From contig JAXLUI010000001.1 of NCBI GenBank assembly GCA_046329585.1, forward strand, positions 2,232,001-2,296,000: a stretch of 64,000 nt of DNA. The letters are read 5' to 3'. Source of the stretch: DLKC01 sp002478885. GTDB lineage: Bacteria; Bacteroidota; Bacteroidia; Chitinophagales; Chitinophagaceae. Below the pieces are notes generated by a model. The model saw only the letters and a program-made list of their open reading frames with translations, did not search any database and was not told the DNA's origin. Both the position numbers and the translations under genes were made by a program. Positions 7,673 to 15,307 of the stretch are shown one piece after another. Each line of letters begins with the position of its first letter. Position 1 is the stretch's first letter.

Positions 7673-10600
7673 TTAGCTGCAACCCATGCTGTTGCCGCAG
7701 TTGAGGCATTTGTAACAAGTGCCGCTTCTTAGCGTAATATGCCCGCATACATTACAGGCAGGCGCGTCGCTCTGCATGTTTTTGGCCGCTGCATTTACGG
7801 CATCCAAACCAACTTCAGCTTTTACCGCCTGCTTCTGTGCCCTTTGTGGCTGGGGAGTTGCAGAGGCAGTAACTCTTACATTGCTCAGTTCGGGTTTACC
7901 AATCAGAGTAATCTCTTCGTCACCTGTGTTGGCAATTTCGGGCCTGTCGATTACATGAACCAGGTCAGTGCGGCCAAGGTATTCATAAGCAAGGGCGCGG
8001 AACACAAAATCAACAAGCGACGTAGTTGTTTTGATATTAGGGTGATCTACCATTCCGGCAGGCTCAAACTTGGTGAATATAAACTTCTCTACGAACTCTT
8101 CCAGCGGTACGCCATATTGTAACCCAACGGAAATAGAAATGGCAAAACAGTTCATAAGACTGCGAAGCGTTGAACCTTCTTTTGCAAGATCAATGAAGAT
8201 CTCGCCAAGCGTTCCATCGTTGTATTCGCCGGTGCGGAGGAAGATCACTTGTCCGCCAACTTTTGCCTTTTGCGTAAAGCCACGACGTTTTGCCGGTAAT
8301 GATTTACGCTCAACGATTTTTGAAAGCTGGCGTTTTAATGAAGTATCGCTGCTTTCCTGCATACGCTTCTGCACCTCATCGAGCAATTCTTCTACGGTGA
8401 GTTTACCAAGGTCTACGATATTGCTCTCTGGCTGTGCTTCTACAGTTGAAAGTTCAGCTTCTTCTGTTTTTGTTTCGTCTGCTTTTTTCTTCTTGTCTGA
8501 TTTATTACTGAGCGGCTGCGACAACTTAGAACCATCGCGGTATAAGGCGTTGGCCTTTAAGCCCAGTTTCCAGCTAAGCATATAACAGTCTGCAATTTCT
8601 TCTACAGTGGCTTCATGCGGCAGGTTGATCGTTTTTGAGATCGCACCGCTGAGGAACGGCTGGCAGGCGGCCATCATTTTGATATGGCCATGTGCATGAA
8701 TATACCTTTCGCCTTTTTTACCGCATTTGTTAGCGCAATCAAAAACGGGCAGGTGCTCAGGCTTTAGTTCTGGTGCGCCTTCTACAGTCATTGTGCCACA
8801 TACATAGTCATTGGCAGTATCGATCTCTTCATCTGAAAAACCTAATGCCCCAAGCAGGTCAAAGTTCCAGTCATTGTATTGGTCGGCGCTAAAACCCAGT
8901 CTTTCCAGGCAAGCTTCACCCAATGAGAATTTATTAAACACAAAGCTGATCTCAAAAGCAGATTTCGCTGCTTCATTCAGCTTCTTGATTTCATCAGCGA
9001 GAAAACCTTTTTCACTAAGCGTTTGTGGGTTGATGAAAGGGGCACCTTCAAATGTTGCAGAACCTACAGCATATTTTACAATGGCGTCGATCTGCTTTTC
9101 TGTATAATTAAGATTTTTCAATGCTGCCGGAACACTTTGGTTGATTATTTTGAAATAACCCCCACCTGCTAGTTTCTTGAATTTAACGAGGGCGAAATCG
9201 GGCTCAACACCGGTAGTGTCGCAATCCATTACAAGACCGATTGTCCCGGTTGGGGCAATTACGGTTGTCTGTGCATTACGGTAACCATATTTTTCACCCA
9301 GTTGTACTGCATCATCCCATGCTTTTGTTGCGGCTTTTAATAGATAATCAGGGCAATATTTGGCGTTAATGCCAACAGGCTTAACACTTAAACCATCATA
9401 GGCTTCAGACGCATCATAAGCGGCAGCGCGATGATTATGCATTACCCTCAACATATCGGCCTTGTTTTCCTCGTAGCGGGGGAATGCACCCATTACGCCG
9501 GCCATCTCTGCAGATGTTTTATAGGCGATACCCGTCATGATCGCTGTTACAGCGCCTGCAATGCCGCGTGCCTGCTCGCTGTCGTAAGGAATGCCACTTA
9601 CCATTAAGACTGTCCCCAGGTTGGCAAAACCAAGACCTAAGGTTCTGTAATCGTAAGACAATTGTGCTACGTCTCTTGATGGAAACTGTGCCATTAACAC
9701 AGATATTTCAAGCACCACTGTCCAGAGCCGGCAGGTATATTCAAAACCTTCTACGTCCAGCGTATTGGTCTCTGTATCGAAGAATTTCATCAGGTTGGCA
9801 CTTGCCAGGTTGCAGGCAGTATTGTCAAGGAACATATACTCACTGCAAGGGTTTGATGCGTTAATGCGACCACCTTTTGGACAAGTATGCCATTCGTTGA
9901 TCGTGGTATCGTATTGCGTACCCGGGTCAGCACAGCGCCATGCAGCATACGCGATCTGGTTCCAAACTTCACGCGCAGGGATTTTTTTCATCACCCTGCC
10001 ATCGGTCCTGGCCTTCAATTCCCAATCGCCGTCTTCTTCAAGCACTTTGAAGAATTCGTTCGGTACCCGAACGGAGTTATTAGAGTTTTGTCCTGATACG
10101 GTTAAATAAGCTTCTCCTTCATAATGTGAATCATAACCGGCGGCAATCAAAGCACCTACTTTTTTCTCCTCTTCCATTTTCCAGTTAATGAATTTCATTA
10201 TTTCCGGATGGTCGAGATCAAGACAAACCATTTTAGCAGCACGGCGCGTTGTGCCACCACTTTTAATGGCGCCTGCAGCGCGGTCACCAATTTTTAAGAA
10301 ACTCATCAGGCCACTGGATGTACCGCCACCACTCAGCTTCTCACCTTCCCCACGTATCTGGGAAAAATTAGTTCCCACACCAGACCCATATTTAAATATT
10401 CTTGCTTCCCTTGTCCACAGATCCATAATTCCACCTTCGTTCACCAGGTCGTCGCTTACGCTCAATATAAAGCAGGCGTGCGGCTGGGGACGCTCGTATG
10501 CATTCTGAGATTTTTTCAAAACACCATCGACGGCATCCACATAATAATGGCCTTGTGGTTTACCGGTGATGCCGTATGTTGTATGAAGCCCAGTATTAAA

Positions 10601-11053
10601 CCACTGCGGACTGTTTGGCACGCAAGCCTGGTTAAGAATACTATAAACCAACTCATCATAAAAAACCTGTGCATCTTTAGCAGAGGCAAAATAGCCATAT
10701 TGTTCACCCCATACCTTCCAGCAATTAGCCATACGGTGAGCAACCTGCTTTACAGAGGTTTCCCGGCCCAATGAACCATCCGGCTGCGGAATGCCGGCTT
10801 TACGGAAATATTTTTGCGCAAGTATATCTGTTGCTATCTGGCTCCACTGCCTTGGCACTTCAACATTGTTCATTTCAAATACCACTTCGCCGTTGGGATT
10901 ACGGATAATACTCGTGCGGTAATCGTATTCGAACTGGTCGAAAGGAGTCACCTCCTCCTTTGTAAAACGGCGGTCGAATAGCAAGCCGTTTTGGGCGCCT
11001 GGTTTTTGCATGGAGTTATTGGTTTTATGTGTTTGGGAATTATTTTTTGCCAT
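7673..11053 (-). CDS. nrdJ: Vitamin B12-dependent (class II) ribonucleoside-diphosphate reductase
   Basis: 1126 residues, close to the length of Bacteroidota NrdJ. It reduces ribonucleotides to deoxyribonucleotides using adenosylcobalamin to form the active-site thiyl radical. Visible motifs are PNSPQWFNTGL (146-156), a catalytic cysteine in PHACFILSVSDD (Cys194), the NPCSE active-site motif (401-405), and the ATVIAPTGTIGL-type strand. A C-terminal zinc-ribbon-like tail has paired cysteines (CNVCGH...CYKCLNCG, last 27 residues), probably serving in reductant transfer. No intein or frameshift is seen. The upstream region carries DnaA-box-like sites rather than a recognisable cobalamin riboswitch. 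Confidence 0.96.
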   Translation of the reverse strand: MAKNNSQTHKTNNSMQKPGAQNGLLFDRRFTKEEVTPFDQFEYDYRTSIIRNPNGEVVFEMNNVEVPRQWSQIATDILAQKYFRKAGIPQPDGSLGRETSVKQVAHRMANCWKVWGEQYGYFASAKDAQVFYDELVYSILNQACVPNSPQWFNTGLHTTYGITGKPQGHYYVDAVDGVLKKSQNAYERPQPHACFILSVSDDLVNEGGIMDLWTREARIFKYGSGVGTNFSQIRGEGEKLSGGGTSSGLMSFLKIGDRAAGAIKSGGTTRRAAKMVCLDLDHPEIMKFINWKMEEEKKVGALIAAGYDSHYEGEAYLTVSGQNSNNSVRVPNEFFKVLEEDGDWELKARTDGRVMKKIPAREVWNQIAYAAWRCADPGTQYDTTINEWHTCPKGGRINASNPCSEYMFLDNTACNLASANLMKFFDTETNTLDVEGFEYTCRLWTVVLEISVLMAQFPSRDVAQLSYDYRTLGLGFANLGTVLMVSGIPYDSEQARGIAGAVTAIMTGIAYKTSAEMAGVMGAFPRYEENKADMLRVMHNHRAAAYDASEAYDGLSVKPVGINAKYCPDYLLKAATKAWDDAVQLGEKYGYRNAQTTVIAPTGTIGLVMDCDTTGVEPDFALVKFKKLAGGGYFKIINQSVPAALKNLNYTEKQIDAIVKYAVGSATFEGAPFINPQTLSEKGFLADEIKKLNEAAKSAFEISFVFNKFSLGEACLERLGFSADQYNDWNFDLLGALGFSDEEIDTANDYVCGTMTVEGAPELKPEHLPVFDCANKCGKKGERYIHAHGHIKMMAACQPFLSGAISKTINLPHEATVEEIADCYMLSWKLGLKANALYRDGSKLSQPLSNKSDKKKKADETKTEEAELSTVEAQPESNIVDLGKLTVEELLDEVQKRMQESSDTSLKRQLSKIVERKSLPAKRRGFTQKAKVGGQVIFLRTGEYNDGTLGEIFIDLAKEGSTLRSLMNCFAISISVGLQYGVPLEEFVEKFIFTKFEPAGMVDHPNIKTTTSLVDFVFRALAYEYLGRTDLVHVIDRPEIANTGDEEITLIGKPELSNVRVTASATPQPQRAQKQAVKAEVGLDAVNAAAKNMQSDAPACNVCGHITLRSGTCYKCLNCGNSMGCS

Positions 11054-11372
11054 CGTTTTTATTTTTTAGCAGTTGACGAAAATATCCTTTCAAATCGGAA
11101 AAATGCAGTCATAGATATTAACAGCTTGTGGAAAATCGGCTTTCCACATTTCGCAGTTCAAACCCGCACTGTATTTGAACGATTATCCACAAACATGTCC
11201 ACACAACCACTAAATTTTTGTGCCGTTTATTGAAAATTTCTTCGTATAAGTAGAAGCAATAACTAACCAGCAAACCCGCAACATTCAAAAATTGTTAGCC
11301 TGTTGCCATTTTACTTCGAAGAAGGGTGAAATGGCAATTTTGATACCGGCTTTTACCAAACCGGCGGCTGTT
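11054..11372. other. nrdJ upstream region
   Basis: AT-rich non-coding DNA. It contains the DnaA-box-like cluster at 11127-11203. The conserved cobalamin-riboswitch box was looked for on the - strand and not found. Confidence 0.6.
11127..11203. promoter_or_regulatory. Cluster of DnaA-box-like sites upstream of nrdJ
   Basis: Sites fitting the DnaA consensus TTWTNCACA: 11183-11191 TTATCCACA (perfect, + strand) and 11127-11135 (reverse complement TTTTCCACA, perfect). Near matches are 11140-11148 CTTTCCACA and 11195-11203 ATGTCCACA (two mismatches). The first pair forms an inverted repeat, TGTGGAAA-6 nt-TTTCCACA (11127-11148). They lie 74-150 bp upstream of the nrdJ start codon. Regulation by DnaA is inference. 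Confidence 0.45.
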
Positions 11373-11392
11373 GTTGCGTCGCACTCTTGTAC
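11373..11392 (+). repeat. Dispersed 20-bp repeat, A subtype, left arm flanking the DUF4870 gene
   Basis: Perfect match to the A core. It pairs with the inverted copy at 11980-11999, with the complete DUF4870 gene and its terminator lying between the two. Confidence 0.85.
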
Positions 11393-11423
11393 TCCATAGC
11401 CCTGCGCAGCATAACCACGCTAG

Positions 11424-11465
11424 TCAAAAAAAGAAAAAGCGTTGTTCAACGGGTTGAGCAACGCT
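11424..11465 (-). terminator. Terminator for the DUF4870 gene
   Basis: 12-bp imperfect stem (11438-11449 with 11454-11465, including one G-T pair). On the - strand it is followed by a T-rich tract complementary to 11426-11437. Confidence 0.75.
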
Positions 11466-11491
11466 ATTTATAGTACGTTAAATCTCGGCCA

Positions 11492-11866
11492 CTACTTTAT
11501 TAATCGCAGGCTGAAAGGGTACCGGTAAAGTTTTCCCTCACTCGCCTTGATGGTTGCAACAATTACCAAAACTGACGCAATAAGGCCGATCGCCCACAAA
11601 AGCAATATACCGATCACAGTTATAAAAAGCACAATACAAATAATGATAACAGTGATTTGGAAATTAAGCGATTCTTTGGCATGTGCAGCTATAAATTTCG
11701 ACTCGTCTTTTTTTACAAGATAAATGATCAGCGGGGCAATAAAAGGTGCAATAAATGTAAGGATGTGCGATAATAAAGCCAGCGTTTTTTCATCACTGGT
11801 AGGAACATAATCCGGTGTTGATTCGTTGCCGGTAAAGGAGCTATCTGCCATGATATTTATTTTCAT
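11492..11866 (-). CDS. DUF4870 domain membrane protein
   Basis: 124 residues. A second ATG five codons in (11851) is an equally good start, giving MADSSFTGNE. After a short polar N-terminus come DEKTLALLSHILTFIAPFIAPLIIYL and KFIAAHAKESLNFQ, the signature of DUF4870. Two further hydrophobic helices and SEGKLYRYPFSLRLIK complete the family pattern. It is a small integral membrane protein of unknown function. The gene sits alone and is boxed by an inverted pair of the dispersed 20-bp repeat (11373 and 11980), so it is the only gene in the window enclosed by such a pair. Family assignment is firm; no function is proposed. Confidence 0.88.
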   Translation of the reverse strand: MKINIMADSSFTGNESTPDYVPTSDEKTLALLSHILTFIAPFIAPLIIYLVKKDESKFIAAHAKESLNFQITVIIICIVLFITVIGILLLWAIGLIASVLVIVATIKASEGKLYRYPFSLRLIK

Positions 11867-11979
11867 GAAAGTTAGTAATTCATGTCTGTTTTACAAATAA
11901 TATAAGTTTGAACTGCATGGCCACGCAATTCAGCAATGCATCAATCGTTATAAAAGATCTGCTGGGTGCTGTTACAGAA

Positions 11980-11999
11980 GTACAAGTGTGCGACGCAAC
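11980..11999 (-). repeat. Dispersed 20-bp repeat, A subtype, right arm flanking the DUF4870 gene
   Basis: Inverted copy of GTTGCGTCGCACACTTGTAC. Its outside flank reads TTGGCGTCTTTCG on the - strand, weakly like the extended flank. It is the partner of 11373-11392, making a 627-bp interval. Confidence 0.85.
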
Positions 12000-12065
12000 G
12001 AAAGACGCCAAATGCACTTTAGCCGGGATTCCAAAAAAATTCTACTGAAAAAACGGGATGGGGTT

Positions 12066-12899
12066 TTAGCCATTTACATTGCCGTAAACATAAAGCGCTT
12101 CGAGATGCGGGGCAGGACTTCCACCCTTGTCCTCAAGCGTTATGGCAAAGGCTTGCGCCTTGGAAATGTTTTTCATTTTACATAGGCCGTTGCAATCTTC
12201 AACCATTCCGGCATCAACAGGTTTGCCATCAACTATTGCCCACAGTTGGTATTGTTTGCCTTCCGGAGCCTTATCCATTTTGGTAGGCATTAAATACACA
12301 TCTTTGGTCTGGCTGTCCCAATATACTGCAGCAATATTTTCTGTGTGTCCATTTACGCCGGGGAGCTTAACAGCAAGCACCTGTGGGTTTTGGATGATGC
12401 GAAAACTTTCTTCGAGCCCGTTAAGCCGGGTTTGAAAAACACCATTGCTCGCCTGCAGGTTGTTTCGTTCGGCAAGCAAAGCCTCATACCTGGCAGCTGT
12501 ATCGTTATAGTTATTGTAGAGATAAAGATTTAAGGCAGCGCTGCCAATAAGCAGAATTACGGAGGCAGCGGCAAAATATCTCCAGAAAGAACTTTGCCTG
12601 GTGCCGGCATTCTGTATGTTGTTCATTTCTACTATCGGCGGGGGTATTTTTTTGCTGTCGTTTTGTTCTTTAAAATCCTGCTCAAGCATATCCATAAGTC
12701 GGTCCTTCAATTCCGGTGGCGGAGCGATCGCATTATTGAAAGCCTGCTTTTCGATTTGCGTTTCAAAGTTGGTCAACGCTGCTTGTATTTCAGGATGCTG
12801 CCGGCAAAGCATTTCCAGTTCTGCAGATTCATCAGCATCCGCAAGCCCCAGCACATAGCTTTCAATTATACCGCTTTCTATGTATGCCTGTATGTTCAC
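12066..12899 (-). CDS. Anti-sigma factor, RskA family
   Basis: 277 residues. The N-terminal cytoplasmic part (about 1-95) begins YIESGIIESYVLGLADADES, the anti-sigma domain of RskA-type proteins. A single transmembrane helix follows near residues 100-120 (YFAAASVILLIGSAALNLYL), then a coiled-coil stretch, then the extracytoplasmic RskA domain (YWDSQTKDVYLMP, GKQYQLWAIVDGKPVDAGMV, ITLEDKGGSPAPHLEALYVYG). It should hold the ECF sigma factor encoded immediately upstream at the membrane until a signal releases it. The two genes are separated by a single base, so they are clearly cotranscribed. The activating signal cannot be inferred. Confidence 0.92.
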   Translation of the reverse strand: MNIQAYIESGIIESYVLGLADADESAELEMLCRQHPEIQAALTNFETQIEKQAFNNAIAPPPELKDRLMDMLEQDFKEQNDSKKIPPPIVEMNNIQNAGTRQSSFWRYFAAASVILLIGSAALNLYLYNNYNDTAARYEALLAERNNLQASNGVFQTRLNGLEESFRIIQNPQVLAVKLPGVNGHTENIAAVYWDSQTKDVYLMPTKMDKAPEGKQYQLWAIVDGKPVDAGMVEDCNGLCKMKNISKAQAFAITLEDKGGSPAPHLEALYVYGNVNG

Positions 12900-12900
12900 T

Positions 12901-13443
12901 TTAATTTTTAACTAATTCACGTAATTGCAATAACGCGGCCCTGAGCCGTGTTTTCACGGTCCCCAAAGGTATATTCAGCATTTTGGAAATCTCATCCTGT
13001 GTGTAGCCTTCAAAGTAAGACAATTCAACAAGCACCTTTTGCTCGCTTTTCAGGGTGTGAACCAATTTCCTCAAACCAATCTGGTCGATATTGGTGACCG
13101 TGGTGCCTACTTGCTCATATACGTTGCCGGTTAATTCCCGGTTTTGTGCATTGTGCTGGTAATTTTTGCTGCGCAGCATATCTATCGATGCATTGCGGGC
13201 AATATTCATCATCCAGGTGAATAGCCGGCCTTTTGTTGCATCGTAGGTTGCTGACTGCTTCCATATTTTTACAAACACTTCCTGCAACACATCTCCTGCC
13301 GTGTCCTTGTCCGGAATAATAGCATTAATTACACTGAACAATGCACCGGAATAATTATCATACAAATAACTGAACACTGGCTGCTGCCGTTCTTTTAGTA
13401 ACGACACCAGTTCCGCTTCAGTATATTTTTTTGAGTCCTGCAT
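12901..13443 (-). CDS. ECF RNA polymerase sigma factor, SigK-like
   Basis: 180 residues with the two ECF regions. Sigma region 2 is FSYLYDNYSGALFSVI, then DVLQEVFVKIWKQSATYDATKGRLFTWMMNIARNASID. Sigma region 4 has the helix-turn-helix ELSYFEGYTQDEISKMLNIPLGTVKTRLRAAL. The pairing with an RskA-type anti-sigma factor directly downstream places it in the SigK group. Its regulon is unknown; autoregulation of the operon is common in this group but is not shown here. Confidence 0.94.
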   Translation of the reverse strand: MQDSKKYTEAELVSLLKERQQPVFSYLYDNYSGALFSVINAIIPDKDTAGDVLQEVFVKIWKQSATYDATKGRLFTWMMNIARNASIDMLRSKNYQHNAQNRELTGNVYEQVGTTVTNIDQIGLRKLVHTLKSEQKVLVELSYFEGYTQDEISKMLNIPLGTVKTRLRAALLQLRELVKN

Positions 13444-13530
13444 TGTCAGTGGTTAATTCCCCGGCCAAAGATTTTTTTGTGCACAAGTCAATACGACAAA
13501 ACACCGCCAACAGATTTCCTGGTTGAATCT

Positions 13531-13556
13531 ATAAAACATCCCGGCAAGGTCCGGGA
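13531..13556 (-). terminator. Possible terminator downstream of gcvH
   Basis: Short GC-rich hairpin (TCCCGG 13539-13544 with CCGGGA 13551-13556) followed on the - strand by TGTTTTAT. It is weak but well placed, between gcvH and the sigma gene. Confidence 0.5.
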
Positions 13557-13609
13557 GACCAATTACTATAAACGAGGAGTAAAAAATTATCTGGCTGTTG
13601 CGGCAAAAA

Positions 13610-13990
13610 TCAGGCAACCAGGTTCTCATAGGCAGCTGCATCCATTAATGCCTCAACAGCTGCAACATCGCTTACAGCTATTTTCACCATCCAGCCGTCG
13701 CCATACGGATCTGTATTCACCAGTTCGGGTTGTTTTTCCAGTTGGCTGTTTACTTCAAGTATTGTTGCAGCAACGGGAAGAAAAAGATCGCTTACTGTTT
13801 TAACCGCTTCAACGGTACCAAAAACCTCATCGGCACTTAAAGTTTTGCCTACTGCAGGTATATCAACATAAACGATATCGCCGAGTTCTTTCTGCGCAAA
13901 GTCTGTAATACCAACAATTGCGGTATTGCCATCAACAAGTTTTATCCACTCATGTTCTTTGGTGTATCTAACATCGGAAGGAAAATTCAT
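13610..13990 (-). CDS. gcvH: Glycine cleavage system H protein
   Basis: 126 residues, the standard H-protein length. It carries the lipoyl arm that shuttles the aminomethyl group between the P, T and L proteins of glycine cleavage. The lipoylated lysine is Lys64 in GTVEAVKTVSDL. The flanking motifs YTKEHEWIKL, VGITDFAQKELGDIVYVDIP and DPYGDGWMVKI are all present. No other gcv gene lies nearby, which is usual in Bacteroidota, where gcvT, gcvP and gcvH are scattered. It is probably monocistronic, with a weak terminator downstream. Confidence 0.96.
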   Translation of the reverse strand: MNFPSDVRYTKEHEWIKLVDGNTAIVGITDFAQKELGDIVYVDIPAVGKTLSADEVFGTVEAVKTVSDLFLPVAATILEVNSQLEKQPELVNTDPYGDGWMVKIAVSDVAAVEALMDAAAYENLVA

Positions 13991-14111
13991 ACAGTGCGAT
14001 TTTTGATTACAAATATTGAATAAAAAATTCGATTAAAAACTAAGTTCACATGGCATGTTGCCCTTGTTGTTTTATTTTTTGACCTGGCTACCCGTCAGCG
14101 TGGCATCACCA

Positions 14112-14131
14112 CTTGCGTCGCACACATCAGC
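14112..14131 (+). repeat. Dispersed 20-bp repeat, degenerate solitary copy
   Basis: CTTGCGTCGCACAC matches the family; the 3' end has drifted. GGCATC precedes it at the usual distance. It lies between gcvH and the cyclophilin gene. Confidence 0.6.
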
Positions 14132-14178
14132 GGCCCGGGCTCTGGTCAACAGTTCAAAGAAGCTCTCTCCAAATATAA

Positions 14179-14892
14179 TCAGTTGAGCATTTTCATTTTC
14201 ATGCGAATATTCTTCACCGGCCTGTCCCCTGAATTCGTAGGCGCTTTTGCAATTTTGTCGATTACATCGAGCCCCTTCACTACTTCCCCAAATACCGTAT
14301 AATTCTGATCGAGAAATGGCGTACCACCAACAGTCTTATAAATTTTTCTTTGCGCTTCAGTGTACCGGAATAACAAGTCTCCACCTTGCCTTACATTACA
14401 CTCAATACTATTAAGTTCCTCATCGCTTGATTTTCGTCCCTGCACAATATAAAACTGGCAGTTACTGCTTGCCTTTTCAGGGTTATTATCCCTCGCTGCG
14501 GCAAGTACGCCTTTCTTGTGAATATAGGCCGGGTTGAATTCCGCAGGTATACGGTCGCCAGGTGCTTCACCTGCACCAAGCATCGCCGTACTGTCGGCAT
14601 ATTTACTGGTAGGGTCTCCTCCCTGTATCATAAACTCATTGATAACACGGTGAAACATCAGGCTGTCGTAAAAACCCTGCTTTACCAGTTTAATAAAATT
14701 ATCCCTGTGTTGCGGTGTTGAATCATAGAGTTTTACCGTAATAGAGCCATAATCGGTGGTAATCAGTACCAGGCGGCCCTTAACTGCTGTTGCAGGTTTG
14801 GCAGCTGCGGCAGGTTTAGCTTTGGTAGCATTTTGCGAAAACAAGTTTACAGCGACAATAGACAATGCGAGAATTAAAATTATTTTTTTCAT
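14179..14892 (-). CDS. Peptidyl-prolyl cis-trans isomerase, cyclophilin type, exported
   Basis: 237 residues with a signal peptide (MKKIILILALSIVAVNLFSQ). An Ala/Lys-rich linker (about 21-40) precedes the cyclophilin domain. The domain shows GSITVKLYDSTPQHRDNFIKL, FYDSLMFHRVINEFMIQGGDP (catalytic Arg and FMxQGGD-type motif), SSNCQFYIVQG (in place of the classical S-QFFI), and NYTVFGEVVKGLDVIDKIA. It speeds proline isomerisation in periplasmic protein folding. The start codon lies 9 bp after the stop of a small upstream gene, so the two form an operon. Confidence 0.93.
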   Translation of the reverse strand: MKKIILILALSIVAVNLFSQNATKAKPAAAAKPATAVKGRLVLITTDYGSITVKLYDSTPQHRDNFIKLVKQGFYDSLMFHRVINEFMIQGGDPTSKYADSTAMLGAGEAPGDRIPAEFNPAYIHKKGVLAAARDNNPEKASSNCQFYIVQGRKSSDEELNSIECNVRQGGDLLFRYTEAQRKIYKTVGGTPFLDQNYTVFGEVVKGLDVIDKIAKAPTNSGDRPVKNIRMKMKMLN

Positions 14893-14901
14893 GATGAGCT
14901 T

Positions 14902-15246
14902 TTAAAATCCGTTCTGTTCGAAGTAAAGCAAAATATGGTCTTTCAAAAAATTTTCTTGTTCAGTTAAGCCATTAACCGGAAGATCTTTTAGCTGTTTAAA
15001 ATGCGGCCAGCCATCACCATCAACGTTGTGCAGTTCATAGTACCCGCTTTGCGCAAGTAAGGTACATACGGCAACATGCATCAGGTCTTGTTTTTGTTCT
15101 TTCGTAATTTTTGTACTGGTAAAATTTGTTTCCTGCAGGCCAATAAGGAACAGAATTGCTTCCATATCCGGCTTCTTTCCAAAACGCTCAACAAGTTTTG
15201 CCTCCAGGTTCCACCAGCGCTGCTGCAGGTCATCCTCAATATTCAT
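14902..15246 (-). CDS. Small conserved protein of unknown function
   Basis: 114 residues from the ATG at 15246. A longer frame to 15276 adds only MHLLPLPLPA, and the better start is the one placed 6 nt after a -7 box. The sequence is soluble and mostly helical: DDLQQRWWNLEAKLVERFGKKPDMEAILFLIGLQE, then MHVAVCTLLAQSGYYEL and a tail GLTEQENFLKDHILLYFEQNGF. It resembles short conserved Bacteroidota proteins without an assigned role, and no motif for a function is visible. It is cotranscribed with the downstream cyclophilin gene (9-bp gap) and divergent from serS (61 bp between start codons). Confidence 0.7.
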   Translation of the reverse strand: MNIEDDLQQRWWNLEAKLVERFGKKPDMEAILFLIGLQETNFTSTKITKEQKQDLMHVAVCTLLAQSGYYELHNVDGDGWPHFKQLKDLPVNGLTEQENFLKDHILLYFEQNGF

Positions 15247-15252
15247 AGCCGG

Positions 15253-15260
15253 CAAAGGTA
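15253..15260 (-). promoter_or_regulatory. Candidate -7 box (TACCTTTG) for the small gene/cyclophilin operon
   Basis: TACCTTTG on the - strand fits TAnnTTTG. It ends only 6 nt before the ATG at 15246, which would give a leaderless or near-leaderless mRNA. Confidence 0.45.
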
Positions 15261-15280
15261 AAGGGAGTAAATGCAAAAGC

Positions 15281-15288
15281 TATCTTTG
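15281..15288 (+). promoter_or_regulatory. Candidate -7 box (TATCTTTG) for serS
   Basis: Exact match to TAnnTTTG, 19 bp upstream of the serS ATG, back to back with the - strand box at 15253-15260. The -33 element is not clear. Confidence 0.5.
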
Positions 15289-15307
15289 CAAAAATTTTTA
15301 AGAAATA

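Noticed and set aside
11054..11490. Cobalamin riboswitch upstream of nrdJ
   Set aside because: Searched for because the enzyme uses B12, but no conserved cobalamin-box sequence is visible on the - strand.
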